This document shows positions 1-6,757 of a DNA stretch of 8,562 bases, one piece after another. Under the pieces are notes generated by a model. It was not told the DNA's origin. It saw only the letters and a program-made list of their open reading frames with translations, and searched no databases. The stretch is from an uncultured bacterium (GTDB lineage Bacteria; Cyanobacteriota; Vampirovibrionia; Gastranaerophilales; Gastranaerophilaceae): assembly GCA_947365485.1 (NCBI GenBank), contig CANAXK010000060.1:1-8562 (forward strand), read 5' to 3'. Every line of letters starts with the position of its first letter. The first letter of the stretch is position 1. Position numbers and translations under genes: made by a program.

Positions 1-453
1 CTTGCAAAACGAATCAAGGACGAGAACTAAGGATTCAACATTGAGTTTTCATTCTCAACATTTGTACCAAAGCCCCAGACCCCGCTTCAGTGGTCTAAAA
101 GGGAGGACACAAAGAGCCTGGAAGCCAAGCAAAAATTTTTAGAAAAAGAGCTCCGGAAGCTTGGAGTCTCTTCAAAATTTTCGAGTGCAAAATGGGATTT
201 CTGGCAGACAGTTTTATCACGCGGTGACGAGTCGCTTTCACCGTTTCTTGTAGAGGTTTACAAAAAGGGCGGAAAAATCGGAGCGTACAAATCAGCGTTA
301 AAAGAGTTGAATATTGACATCAGCAAATTTATTGACGGATTTGATATAGAAGAGCCGCTTCCGTGGGATATCATAGAGAATTACCCGAGAAAGCAGCTGC
401 TTATAAATGAGTACATGAGACTCCAAAAACGGAATAATTCAAGTCCATATTAA
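1..453 (+). pseudogene. C-terminal part of a radical SAM protein (TIGR03960-like), with an in-frame stop
   Basis: Frame 1 reads LAKRIKDEN, then TAA at 28-30, then continues without interruption to a TAA at 451-453. Both sides of the stop look like one protein. The downstream part has FVPKPQTPLQW (61-93), which matches the FVPKPHTPFQW-type segment at the end of the catalytic region in B12-binding-type radical SAM proteins. It is followed by LSRGDE (214-231) and PLPWDII (355-375), which correspond to the LARGDRRL and LPWDHID blocks of the same family. The CxxxCxxC iron-sulfur motif would lie left of the window. The function of this family is not firmly established. The stop means either a truncated, decayed copy or a sequence error; TAA also ends this gene and lpxA, so recoding is unlikely. 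No good start codon with a Shine-Dalgarno follows the stop. It lies 78 bp upstream of lpxA on the same strand. Family call is fairly sure; pseudogene status is not. Confidence 0.7.
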
Positions 454-487
454 AATAATATAAATATTTTCAAGTTCTCGATTTTTT

Positions 488-498
488 TATACTATACT
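488..498 (+). promoter_or_regulatory. Possible -10 region upstream of lpxA
   Basis: Two overlapping TATACT hexamers (488-493 and 493-498) lie about 35-45 bp before the lpxA start in an A+T-rich gap (454-531). Each matches the TATAAT consensus at most positions. No good -35 box is visible at the right distance; TTCAAG near 469 is the best and is weak. No terminator separates the radical SAM gene from lpxA, so readthrough is also possible. The rest of this 78-bp gap shows nothing else clear. Confidence 0.35.
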
Positions 499-531
499 TG
501 ATTTGTAGTAGAAGTTAAATGGAGAAGAAGA

Positions 532-1368
532 ATGTCAAATACAGTTCTTGAAAAAACAGGGTCAATTCACCCGTCAGCAGTTATACACCCATCAGCTCAA
601 ATTGCTGAAGGCGTTGTTATCGGACCAAATGTAGTAATAGGCGAAGGTGTTAAAATCGGTAAAGGCACCAGAATCATCGCAAACGCTTATATCGAATTTG
701 CTGAAATCGGTGAAAATTGTACAATTTCTCCATTCTCAACAATCGGTTCAGAACCGCAGGATTTGGGCTACAAAGGCGAGCCTACAAAAGTTGTTATCGG
801 AAATGAAACAATTATCAAAGAAAACGTTACAATCCACAGAGGCGCAGCATGCGGAGACTTCACAACAAGAATTGGAAACAAGTGTCTATTAATGGTTGGC
901 TCACACATCGCACACAACTGCGTTCTCGCTGACCAGGTTATCTTAGCAAACCTAGTTACACTTGGAGGCCATGTTCACGTAGGATTCGGCGCATTTGTTG
1001 GCGGCATGAGCGTATTCCACCAGAATATCAGAATCGGCGATATGGCAATCATAAGCGGATTCTCTGCTTCACGTCAGGACATCCTTCCTTACTCAAAAGG
1101 TGAAGGCAGACCTCCTGTTCCGCGCGGACTTAACGTTATTGCAATGAAGCGCAGAGGGGTTACTCAGGAAGTCAGAACTGCTACAAACGAAGCGTTCAAG
1201 CTTCTTATCTCTGACGAGTACAACACAACTCAGGCAATCGAAAAAATCAAAGCTGAGATTCCGATGAACGAGTACATTGAAAAAATGATTGACTTCATCC
1301 AGACTTCAAAAAGAGGCGTGCTTTTAAAATCCCACAAGTCAGGTCACCAATCTCTTAGCGAAGAATAA
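532..1368 (+). CDS. lpxA: Acyl-ACP--UDP-N-acetylglucosamine O-acyltransferase, LpxA
   Basis: LpxA carries out the first step of lipid A synthesis, moving a 3-hydroxyacyl chain from acyl carrier protein to the 3-OH of UDP-GlcNAc in the cytoplasm. The 278-residue product is slightly longer than the roughly 260 usual for the family. Residues 11-185 are hexapeptide repeats ([IV]G-rich) that form a left-handed beta helix. IGSEPQDLGYKGE (71-83) and HRGA (102-105) are LpxA signatures. SHIAHNC (124-130) places His128 at the catalytic His125 of E. coli; His125, His147 and His163 match E. coli His122, His144 and His160. Gly176 aligns with E. coli Gly173, the acyl-chain ruler position, which would allow a long (C14-like) chain. 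The helical C-terminal domain (from about 190) contains LNVIAMKRRG. The ATG follows GGAGAAG (521-527). No fabZ or other lpx gene is adjacent; in many genomes lpxA sits in an lpxD-fabZ-lpxA-lpxB cluster. Confidence 0.95.
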   Translation: MSNTVLEKTGSIHPSAVIHPSAQIAEGVVIGPNVVIGEGVKIGKGTRIIANAYIEFAEIGENCTISPFSTIGSEPQDLGYKGEPTKVVIGNETIIKENVTIHRGAACGDFTTRIGNKCLLMVGSHIAHNCVLADQVILANLVTLGGHVHVGFGAFVGGMSVFHQNIRIGDMAIISGFSASRQDILPYSKGEGRPPVPRGLNVIAMKRRGVTQEVRTATNEAFKLLISDEYNTTQAIEKIKAEIPMNEYIEKMIDFIQTSKRGVLLKSHKSGHQSLSEE

Positions 1369-1392
1369 GAAAATTTTATAGATTTGATATAT

Positions 1393-1434
1393 AAAGGGTA
1401 TTAATTACAATTATTAATACCCTTTTAAATTTTT
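1393..1434 (+). terminator. Rho-independent terminator of lpxA
   Basis: A perfect 13-bp inverted repeat, AAAGGGTATTAAT (1393-1405) and ATTAATACCCTTT (1413-1425), closes a 7-nt loop. A short spacer and a T-run (1430-1434) follow. It starts 24 bp after the lpxA stop, as expected for an intrinsic terminator. Confidence 0.85.
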
Positions 1435-1680
1435 CTTATTGTTAAGTTTTGTAAACCCCACAAAGCAGCGTCACAACTTGATTTTACACAAAATCAAGCA
1501 AAGATAAAAAACAATTCGATTTACCCTATTGACTTAAAATTCTTATGTGCAATAATAGTAATACACACTTTAAGTGTAGCCGAAACACTAATAAATAGCA
1601 AAAATAATTAACCCCAAAAATCATATAAACTCCTAGATAATAAACACTAAAAAAGACCATTAGGATGCAGAAAACAAAAC

Positions 1681-1714
1681 CCACTCGATTCACACACACC
1701 GGGTGGTTTTTTTT
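1681..1714. terminator. Likely bidirectional terminator hairpin
   Basis: CCACTCG (1681-1687) pairs with CGGGTGG (1700-1706), 7 bp with one G-U pair, around a 12-nt loop rich in CA repeats. On the plus strand eight T residues follow (1707-1714). On the minus strand the hairpin is followed by GTTTTGTTTTCT, so it could also stop dnaE transcription. The stem is short and the loop large, so strength is uncertain. Confidence 0.5.
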
Positions 1715-1791
1715 GTGGGGTAAATGCATTGGGCTGGTAGGTGAAATACAGGGTTGTAAGTGGAGTGAAAAACGCACGTAGGAGATTGGTC

Positions 1792-1865
1792 GGCAGACAA
1801 TTGTTGGGATTACTGGCAGAGATAAGAGTACCGGTCTGCCTCAATGGTGGGACTACTGGTAGGGA
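1792..1865. repeat. Inverted and imperfect direct repeats of unknown origin
   Basis: Two segments, 1801-1822 and 1844-1865, match at 17 of 22 positions and share GGGA and TACTGG, with a spacing of 43 bp. GGCAGAC (1792-1798) and GTCTGCC (1834-1840) form a 7-bp inverted repeat around the first copy. This could be a decayed repeat or a structured RNA segment. There is no sign of a transposase. Confidence 0.35.
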
Positions 1866-1880
1866 GGGCACGGAGAATTA

Positions 1881-1929
1881 CCCCCTCATCCGGGCCCCGC
1901 CCATCTTCTCCCACAAGGGGGCGAAGGGT
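1881..1929. repeat. G+C-rich palindromic intergenic repeat-like block
   Basis: CCCCCT (1881-1886) is inverted as AGGGGG (1916-1921). Inside are GGGC/GCCC pairing, and a CTTC-x-CCC arm facing GGG-containing sequence and GAAG. The layout (CCCCTCATCCGG, then CTTCTCCCACAAGGGG, then GAAGG) resembles a widespread class of palindromic intergenic repeats that I associate with Proteobacteria. That resemblance is from memory. Its base composition stands out sharply from the flanking genes. Confidence 0.5.
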
Positions 1930-1942
1930 CAAACGCGTTAAA

Positions 1943-1982
1943 TATTTGCCTAGCTGCTTAGCTGCCTCGCTTCCCAGCTGCT
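1943..1982. repeat. Degenerate 8-bp tandem repeat next to the dnaE stop
   Basis: Five consecutive 8-bp units can be read: TATTTGCC, TAGCTGCT, TAGCTGCC, TCGCTTCC and CAGCTGCT, around a TAGCTGCC consensus. AGCTGC recurs at 1952, 1960 and 1976, in phase with 8 bp. The array ends 3 bp before the dnaE stop codon (1986-1988 on the other strand). Confidence 0.6.
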
Positions 1983-1985
1983 CTC

Positions 1986-4900
1986 TCACACTTCCAACGG
2001 CTGGTCAAGCGACCTTATTGAAACATCAACCTCGTTCGGGAAGAATTGTTTCATGTGATTCACCAAATCATTGGTTGAGCTTACCCAGAACAGCGGAGAA
2101 GTCAAAATCTTAGGACAATACCCGTCTATTGGCGGAAGCTTAAACATTACAGGGTCATCACCATGGTGTTTTGCAAGAATATTCTTTATCCCGCACAGCT
2201 CCTCATACTTGACCTCGCGTTTCAAATTCACGGTCACAATATTAGAATTTTCAACTGATTTCACATTATCAATCAGCAAGCTTATCTGGTCTTCACCTCG
2301 ATGCTGAACCTTGCCGGTGATTACAACCTTGTTATCTGTTTCCAGAAACTCGCCGAACTCCTGAAGTTTTCTGTGGAAGCATACCCCGTCAACTTTACCG
2401 GTCAAATCTTCTATCGTTACAAATCGCAAGAACTTTGTCGGGTCTTTTTTAGTAGGAATCTGTCTTGTGCCGGTGATAAGCCCGCAGATTGTAACCTCTT
2501 CTTCCTCTTTAAGTTCTGCAAGCTCCGAAATCCTGTGTGTCATCAAGAATTGCAGCTTGTCTCTTATTGAGAAAAGCGGGTGCGATGTGACATAAAATCC
2601 CAAAAACTCTTTTTCAAACAGCTGAATTTCTTTGTCCGTATACTCTGCGTCGCTTCCAACAAGCTGATATTGCACATTGGCAAAGCTGTCATCCCCTCCA
2701 CCAAGAGCAGAGAACAAGCTTACCTGACCCATTGCGCGGTCTTTTGCTTCTTTTGAAGTCACATCAAGAATGTGTTCGATATTATCAAAAAGTTGCTTCC
2801 GGCTCTTTTCAATATTAGAAAAAGCACCTGCCTTGATTAAGCCTTCCAACGATTTCTTGTTAACGTATTTAGCATCAACACGCTTACAGAAATCGAAAAT
2901 ACTTGTAAACTCGCCATTTTCTTCGCGTTCCTTGATAATTGCTTCCACAACAGGTTCTCCGACCTGTTTAATAGCAGCAAGCCCGAATCTTATATTATCA
3001 CCGTCCGGTGCATACTCTAAGAAAGAGTGGTTAATATCAGGCGGAAGTACTTTTATACCATATTTCTGCGCTTCTTCAATATAAAGCTGGGTCTGATCTT
3101 TGTTATCAGATACGCTTGAAAGCAATGCTGACAAGTATTCAACCGGATAATGGCATTTCAGATACGCAGTCTGGTAAGCAACAAATGCGTATGCTGCCGA
3201 GTGTGACCTATTGAAGCAGTATGAGGCGAATGCTTCAATTTGTTCAAACAGTGTTGTGGCGTCTTCCGGCTTCATGTCGTGGCGCGTAGAAGCGAGTTCA
3301 ATGAACTTGCCCTTCTGCTTCTGCATCTCTTCGATTTTCTTTTTACCCATCATACGACGGACAATGTCTGCTTGGCCGAGAGAGTAATCTGCAAGGGTCT
3401 GGAACACCTGCATAATTTGCTCCTGATACACGATTGTTCCGTATGTATCTTTTAGGATTGGCTCGAGAAGTGGATGCGCATATGTTACCTTTTTAACCCC
3501 ATGTTTTCTGTCAACAAACTCGTCAACCATGCCGGAGCCAAGAGGGCCAGGACGGAAAAGCGCAACAAGAGCGCCCAAGTCTTCAAACACGTCTGGCTTG
3601 AGTCGTTTTACAAGGTTCATCATCCCCTGTGATTCAAGCTGGAACACGCCAATTGTTTCACCGCGAACGAGCATTTTATAAGTTTCTTTATCGTCAAGCG
3701 GGATATTATTTATATCAACATCCACACCACGGTATTTTTTTACCATGTCAACGGTTTTGTATATCATGGTTAGGTTTCGCAAGCCCAAAAAGTCCATTTT
3801 GAGCAGTGATAGAACTTCTGTTACCTCATGAGGCGGATATCCCGTCTGTACAATACCGTCCTTTGAAGGCTGAACAGGAATAATCGTATCCAAAGGCGCG
3901 TGAGAGATGATTACACCGGCTGCGTGGGTACCTGTACCGCATTTCAAGCCCTCGATTGCAATAGACATGTCAATAAGTTTTTTAAACCCGACTGTTTTGC
4001 CTGTTTCCGGATTAAAAATCTGGTAGTCTTCGTCATAAAGCTTCTTAAGTTCAGAGCCTTCTGCAGTCACAGCGTCTCGAATCCACTTTGCCTTAGGATT
4101 TGTTGCCTGCGCGATTTCTATTGCGGGCTCAATAATCCCTGCAAGCCTGTTACTTTCTGCAAAAGGCACCTTAAGAATACGTGCAACACCCTTAAAAGCA
4201 GCCTTTGGCGCATATGTTGAAAACGTAATAATCTGACAGACCCTGTCTTCGCCGTACTTTTCAGTTACATAGTCAATAACCTGACGACGTTTTTCAATAC
4301 AGAAGTCGATATCAATATCGGGCATTGTAAAACGCTCTTCGTTCAGGAATCTTTCGAACAACAGATTGTGCTTAATCGGGTCGAGGTCTGTAATCTCAAG
4401 CGCGTAAGCAACAACGCTACCTGCAGCGGAGCCACGACCAGGGCCGACCGGAATATTATGGGTCTTGGCGTAGTGAATAAAGTCCCATGTAATCAGGAAG
4501 TAAGCAGGGAACCCCATCTTATTAATAACACCAAGTTCGTAGTCAACACGTTCTTTGAGCTCCGGAGTCACTTCGCCGTAACGCATTTTAACACCTTCAT
4601 AAACAATCTGTTCAAGATAAGTCTCATTGGTGTAACCTTCTGGGACATCATAATGCGGAAGCGGTGCGTTTCCGAGTTCAATATGGATATCGCACTTAGA
4701 AGCAATTTCTTCTGTATTTTTCACGCACTGTTCAAATGTCTCATCATCCATCCACGAAAAAGCTTTCCGCATTTCGTCTTTCGATTTGACGTAAAACTCG
4801 TTATTCGGAAAGTGGAATCTGTTCGGGTCATCCTTATCCGCGTTTGTTTGCAGGCAGAGCAGGGAGTCCTGCGCGTCCGCGTCTTCACGTCTCAAATAGT

Positions 4901-5516
4901 GAGAGTCGTTTGTGATAATCATCTTTATATCAAGCTCTTTTGCAATCTTGATTAAGTCAGGATTTGTACGTTTCTGCTCATCCAAACCATGGTCTTGGAG
5001 CTCTATATAATAATCATCTCCGAACAAGTCTTTGTATCTCTGCGCTGTCTCTTTTGCTTGAGCGTATTCCTGTTTCAGAAGGTGCTGCAAGACTTCGCCC
5101 CCCAAGCAGGCAGACGCGCAGATTAAACCTTCGTGGTATTCTTTCAGGAGTTCAAAATTAATACGCGGTTTGTAATAAAACCCTTCACACCATGCAACTG
5201 ACACAAGTTTGATAAGGTTTTTGTACCCTTTTGCGTCTTTTGCTATCAAAATCAAGTGATAGAGCGGATTGTTTGCGCTGTCTTTTACATGGATGTCCCC
5301 GCTGTGCACATAAAACTCGCAGCCAATAAGCGGATTAATGCCCGCCTCTTTAGCTTTTTCATAAAACTCGATAGCAGAGTACATAACCCCGTGGTCTGTA
5401 ATCGCGATTGCAGGAAGTTCGTTTTCCTTCGCGTAATTAACTAAATCCCCGACCCTTATTGTACCGTCTAAGAGTGAAAACTCCGAGTGAATGTGTAGTG
5501 GAATTAACTTTGACAT
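1986..5516 (-). CDS. dnaE: DNA polymerase III alpha subunit, DnaE
   Basis: This is the catalytic subunit of the replicative polymerase, 1176 residues, normal for full-length DnaE. Domains: PHP (about 1-210), palm/thumb/fingers (about 280-810), tandem helix-hairpin-helix (about 815-900), clamp-binding peptide QVSLF (931-935), OB fold (about 1005-1085) and a C-terminal domain. The PHP ligands His8, His10, Asp17, His42, Glu67, His87, Cys137, Asp204 and His206 all appear present. Catalytic Asp400 and Asp402 lie in PDIDIDF (399-405), and Asp575 in KMDFLGLR. GPGRGSAAGS (358-367) is also typical. The site that carries the split intein in many cyanobacterial DnaE proteins (before CFN, 767-769) is uninterrupted. 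The ATG lies 20 bp after the waaA stop and has no visible Shine-Dalgarno; an in-frame TAG upstream excludes an earlier start. Translation may be coupled to waaA. Confidence 0.97.
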   Translation of the reverse strand: MSKLIPLHIHSEFSLLDGTIRVGDLVNYAKENELPAIAITDHGVMYSAIEFYEKAKEAGINPLIGCEFYVHSGDIHVKDSANNPLYHLILIAKDAKGYKNLIKLVSVAWCEGFYYKPRINFELLKEYHEGLICASACLGGEVLQHLLKQEYAQAKETAQRYKDLFGDDYYIELQDHGLDEQKRTNPDLIKIAKELDIKMIITNDSHYLRREDADAQDSLLCLQTNADKDDPNRFHFPNNEFYVKSKDEMRKAFSWMDDETFEQCVKNTEEIASKCDIHIELGNAPLPHYDVPEGYTNETYLEQIVYEGVKMRYGEVTPELKERVDYELGVINKMGFPAYFLITWDFIHYAKTHNIPVGPGRGSAAGSVVAYALEITDLDPIKHNLLFERFLNEERFTMPDIDIDFCIEKRRQVIDYVTEKYGEDRVCQIITFSTYAPKAAFKGVARILKVPFAESNRLAGIIEPAIEIAQATNPKAKWIRDAVTAEGSELKKLYDEDYQIFNPETGKTVGFKKLIDMSIAIEGLKCGTGTHAAGVIISHAPLDTIIPVQPSKDGIVQTGYPPHEVTEVLSLLKMDFLGLRNLTMIYKTVDMVKKYRGVDVDINNIPLDDKETYKMLVRGETIGVFQLESQGMMNLVKRLKPDVFEDLGALVALFRPGPLGSGMVDEFVDRKHGVKKVTYAHPLLEPILKDTYGTIVYQEQIMQVFQTLADYSLGQADIVRRMMGKKKIEEMQKQKGKFIELASTRHDMKPEDATTLFEQIEAFASYCFNRSHSAAYAFVAYQTAYLKCHYPVEYLSALLSSVSDNKDQTQLYIEEAQKYGIKVLPPDINHSFLEYAPDGDNIRFGLAAIKQVGEPVVEAIIKEREENGEFTSIFDFCKRVDAKYVNKKSLEGLIKAGAFSNIEKSRKQLFDNIEHILDVTSKEAKDRAMGQVSLFSALGGGDDSFANVQYQLVGSDAEYTDKEIQLFEKEFLGFYVTSHPLFSIRDKLQFLMTHRISELAELKEEEEVTICGLITGTRQIPTKKDPTKFLRFVTIEDLTGKVDGVCFHRKLQEFGEFLETDNKVVITGKVQHRGEDQISLLIDNVKSVENSNIVTVNLKREVKYEELCGIKNILAKHHGDDPVMFKLPPIDGYCPKILTSPLFWVSSTNDLVNHMKQFFPNEVDVSIRSLDQPLEV

Positions 5517-5536
5517 ACTATTAATCTAGCACAGAA

Positions 5537-6757
5537 TCATATTAAGGTTTGTAAAATCTTTATAACAAAATCCTGAGCGCCCTGCTGCTCCTTAAACACC
5601 TCTTCTCCTGCTTTTGCAGTGCTTTGATAGAATCCGTTGTCCGAAAACAACCTGTCTGCAACCTCAAAAAGCTCGTCCGGAGTCTTAACCACAAAACCGG
5701 CATGCGCGTTTTGAATAATAGAATAAATGTCCTTAAAATTATGTATAGAAGGCCCTGAAATCACAGGCTTGCCAAATATTATAGCTTCAAGCGGGTTGTG
5801 ACCTCCAGTTTTATTGAAGCTACCGCCAATAAACGCCACATCCGCAAATGCAAACACCTTTCCAAGCTCGCCCATTGTATCAAGTATCATGATATCATTT
5901 TGAACCAAATCCCTGCCCTCAGAGCGCAAAACATAGTCTTTGACCACGCTTTTGACTTCCTCAAGACGCGTAAGGTGTCTTGGTGCGATGATAAACTTTA
6001 AGTCAGGATGTTTTTCCTTAAGTTTTTTGAACGCATCAAGCGCAATCTTGTCTTCTTCTGAATGCGTAGAAGCGGCAAGAAAAACCCTGCCTTCTTTTTT
6101 CAGTTCAATATCAACCGCAGGAGCTGAGATATCAAATTTAAGGTTGTTCATGCGTTTTGTCGTTTCAGGATTAGCCCCGAGTTCCAGAAATTTATTCCAA
6201 TCTTCCGTACTCTGGGTAAAAATCCCTGTATACTTTTGTAGCAAAGGTTTAAAGAAAAATTTGAGTTTCTTGTAGGATTTAAATGTCCTGTCAGAAATCC
6301 TTCCGTTTATAATAAAAATCTTTGTGTCTGATTTTACGCACCCATCAAGAAAATTCGGCCAGATTTCTGTCTCTGCCATAAGCACCACAGAAGGTCTGAC
6401 TTTATCAATGAATCTTTTGACACAAACAGGTGTATCAAACGGGAAATAAGTAATCAAATCCGCGGTATCAGAAAGCTTTTTAAGGGCAATTTCCTGCCCC
6501 GTATTAGTTCCGGTCGTAACCACAATCTTTGAGTCAGGAAATTGCCCGCGTGCTGTCTTAATCAGTTTTTCTATCGCGTTGATTTCTCCAACAGAAACAC
6601 CATGGAACATTATTACCTGTTTGTCTTCAAAATCCGGCGTCTCAAAATCACCGCATTTTCTCCTGAGTGCCTCATCAGAGTACCCGCCTCTTTTGTGCAT
6701 CAGGGCTAAAAGCGGATACGCTGCTCTAAAAATTATTTCACTGAAAAATCCTATCAT
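5537..6757 (-). CDS. waaA: 3-deoxy-D-manno-octulosonic acid (Kdo) transferase, WaaA/KdtA
   Basis: WaaA moves Kdo from CMP-Kdo to the lipid A precursor at the cytoplasmic face of the inner membrane. The 406-residue length is close to the usual 400-425. The N-terminus (1-20) is hydrophobic and would sit in the membrane. Family blocks appear in order: HGVSVGE (52-58), VVTTGTNTG (79-87), YFPFD (104-108), MAETEIWPN (127-135), NGRIS (151-155), NLKFD (205-209), AASTHSEE (228-235), DTMGELGKVFAFADVAFIGG (293-312), GGHNPLEA (318-325) and HNFKDI (339-344). Two deviations by eye: the Glu of the N-terminal GERYG-type motif of E. coli seems to align with Arg33 (RRKCG), and the Gly before the NLKFD block is replaced. 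The ATG overlaps the upstream TGA by 4 bp (6754-6757); GGTGGAAAAG before it is a modest ribosome site. Whether it adds one or more Kdo residues cannot be told. Confidence 0.95.
   Translation of the reverse strand: MIGFFSEIIFRAAYPLLALMHKRGGYSDEALRRKCGDFETPDFEDKQVIMFHGVSVGEINAIEKLIKTARGQFPDSKIVVTTGTNTGQEIALKKLSDTADLITYFPFDTPVCVKRFIDKVRPSVVLMAETEIWPNFLDGCVKSDTKIFIINGRISDRTFKSYKKLKFFFKPLLQKYTGIFTQSTEDWNKFLELGANPETTKRMNNLKFDISAPAVDIELKKEGRVFLAASTHSEEDKIALDAFKKLKEKHPDLKFIIAPRHLTRLEEVKSVVKDYVLRSEGRDLVQNDIMILDTMGELGKVFAFADVAFIGGSFNKTGGHNPLEAIIFGKPVISGPSIHNFKDIYSIIQNAHAGFVVKTPDELFEVADRLFSDNGFYQSTAKAGEEVFKEQQGAQDFVIKILQTLI

Larger units (their letters stand above)
1436..1985. other. Long non-coding spacer between convergent lpxA and dnaE
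   Basis: No convincing gene is visible here. 1436-1680 is A+T-rich. It holds a perfect 9-bp stem-loop (CTTGATTTT 1477-1485, loop ACAC, AAAATCAAG 1490-1498) with no T-run, and a 13-bp palindrome (ACACTT-T-AAGTGT, 1565-1577). Composition then shifts: 1741-1860 is about 48% G+C and 1861-1920 about 67%, well above the flanking A+T-rich DNA. The second half contains GGCAGAC (1792-1798) inverted as GTCTGCC (1834-1840), an imperfect direct repeat (1801-1822 against 1844-1865), a G+C-rich palindromic block and an 8-bp tandem repeat, listed separately. Reading frames over this part have no family resemblance, poor starts and low-complexity products, so I treat them as chance. The shift suggests an inserted repetitive element, but no target-site duplication is evident. 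Confidence 0.7.

Noticed and set aside
1477..1498. Perfect 9-bp stem-loop as a second terminator
   Set aside because: No T-run follows on either strand; it is noted only as a stem-loop of unknown role.
1560..1714. 6S RNA, tmRNA or SRP RNA
   Set aside because: No long self-complementary stem with a central bubble, no tRNA-like ends and no SRP tetraloop helix could be recognised.
1792..1982. CRISPR array
   Set aside because: Repeats are too short and divergent, spacing is irregular and no cas gene is present.
1741..2113. Plus-strand open frames across the G+C-rich spacer and dnaE 3' end
   Set aside because: Low-complexity, Arg/Pro/Ser-rich products that run through the repeats and into antisense dnaE, without a good start signal.
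4368..4955. A 195-codon open frame on the plus strand inside dnaE
   Set aside because: It is fully antisense to a highly conserved part of dnaE, has no ribosome site I can see and no family-like motifs.
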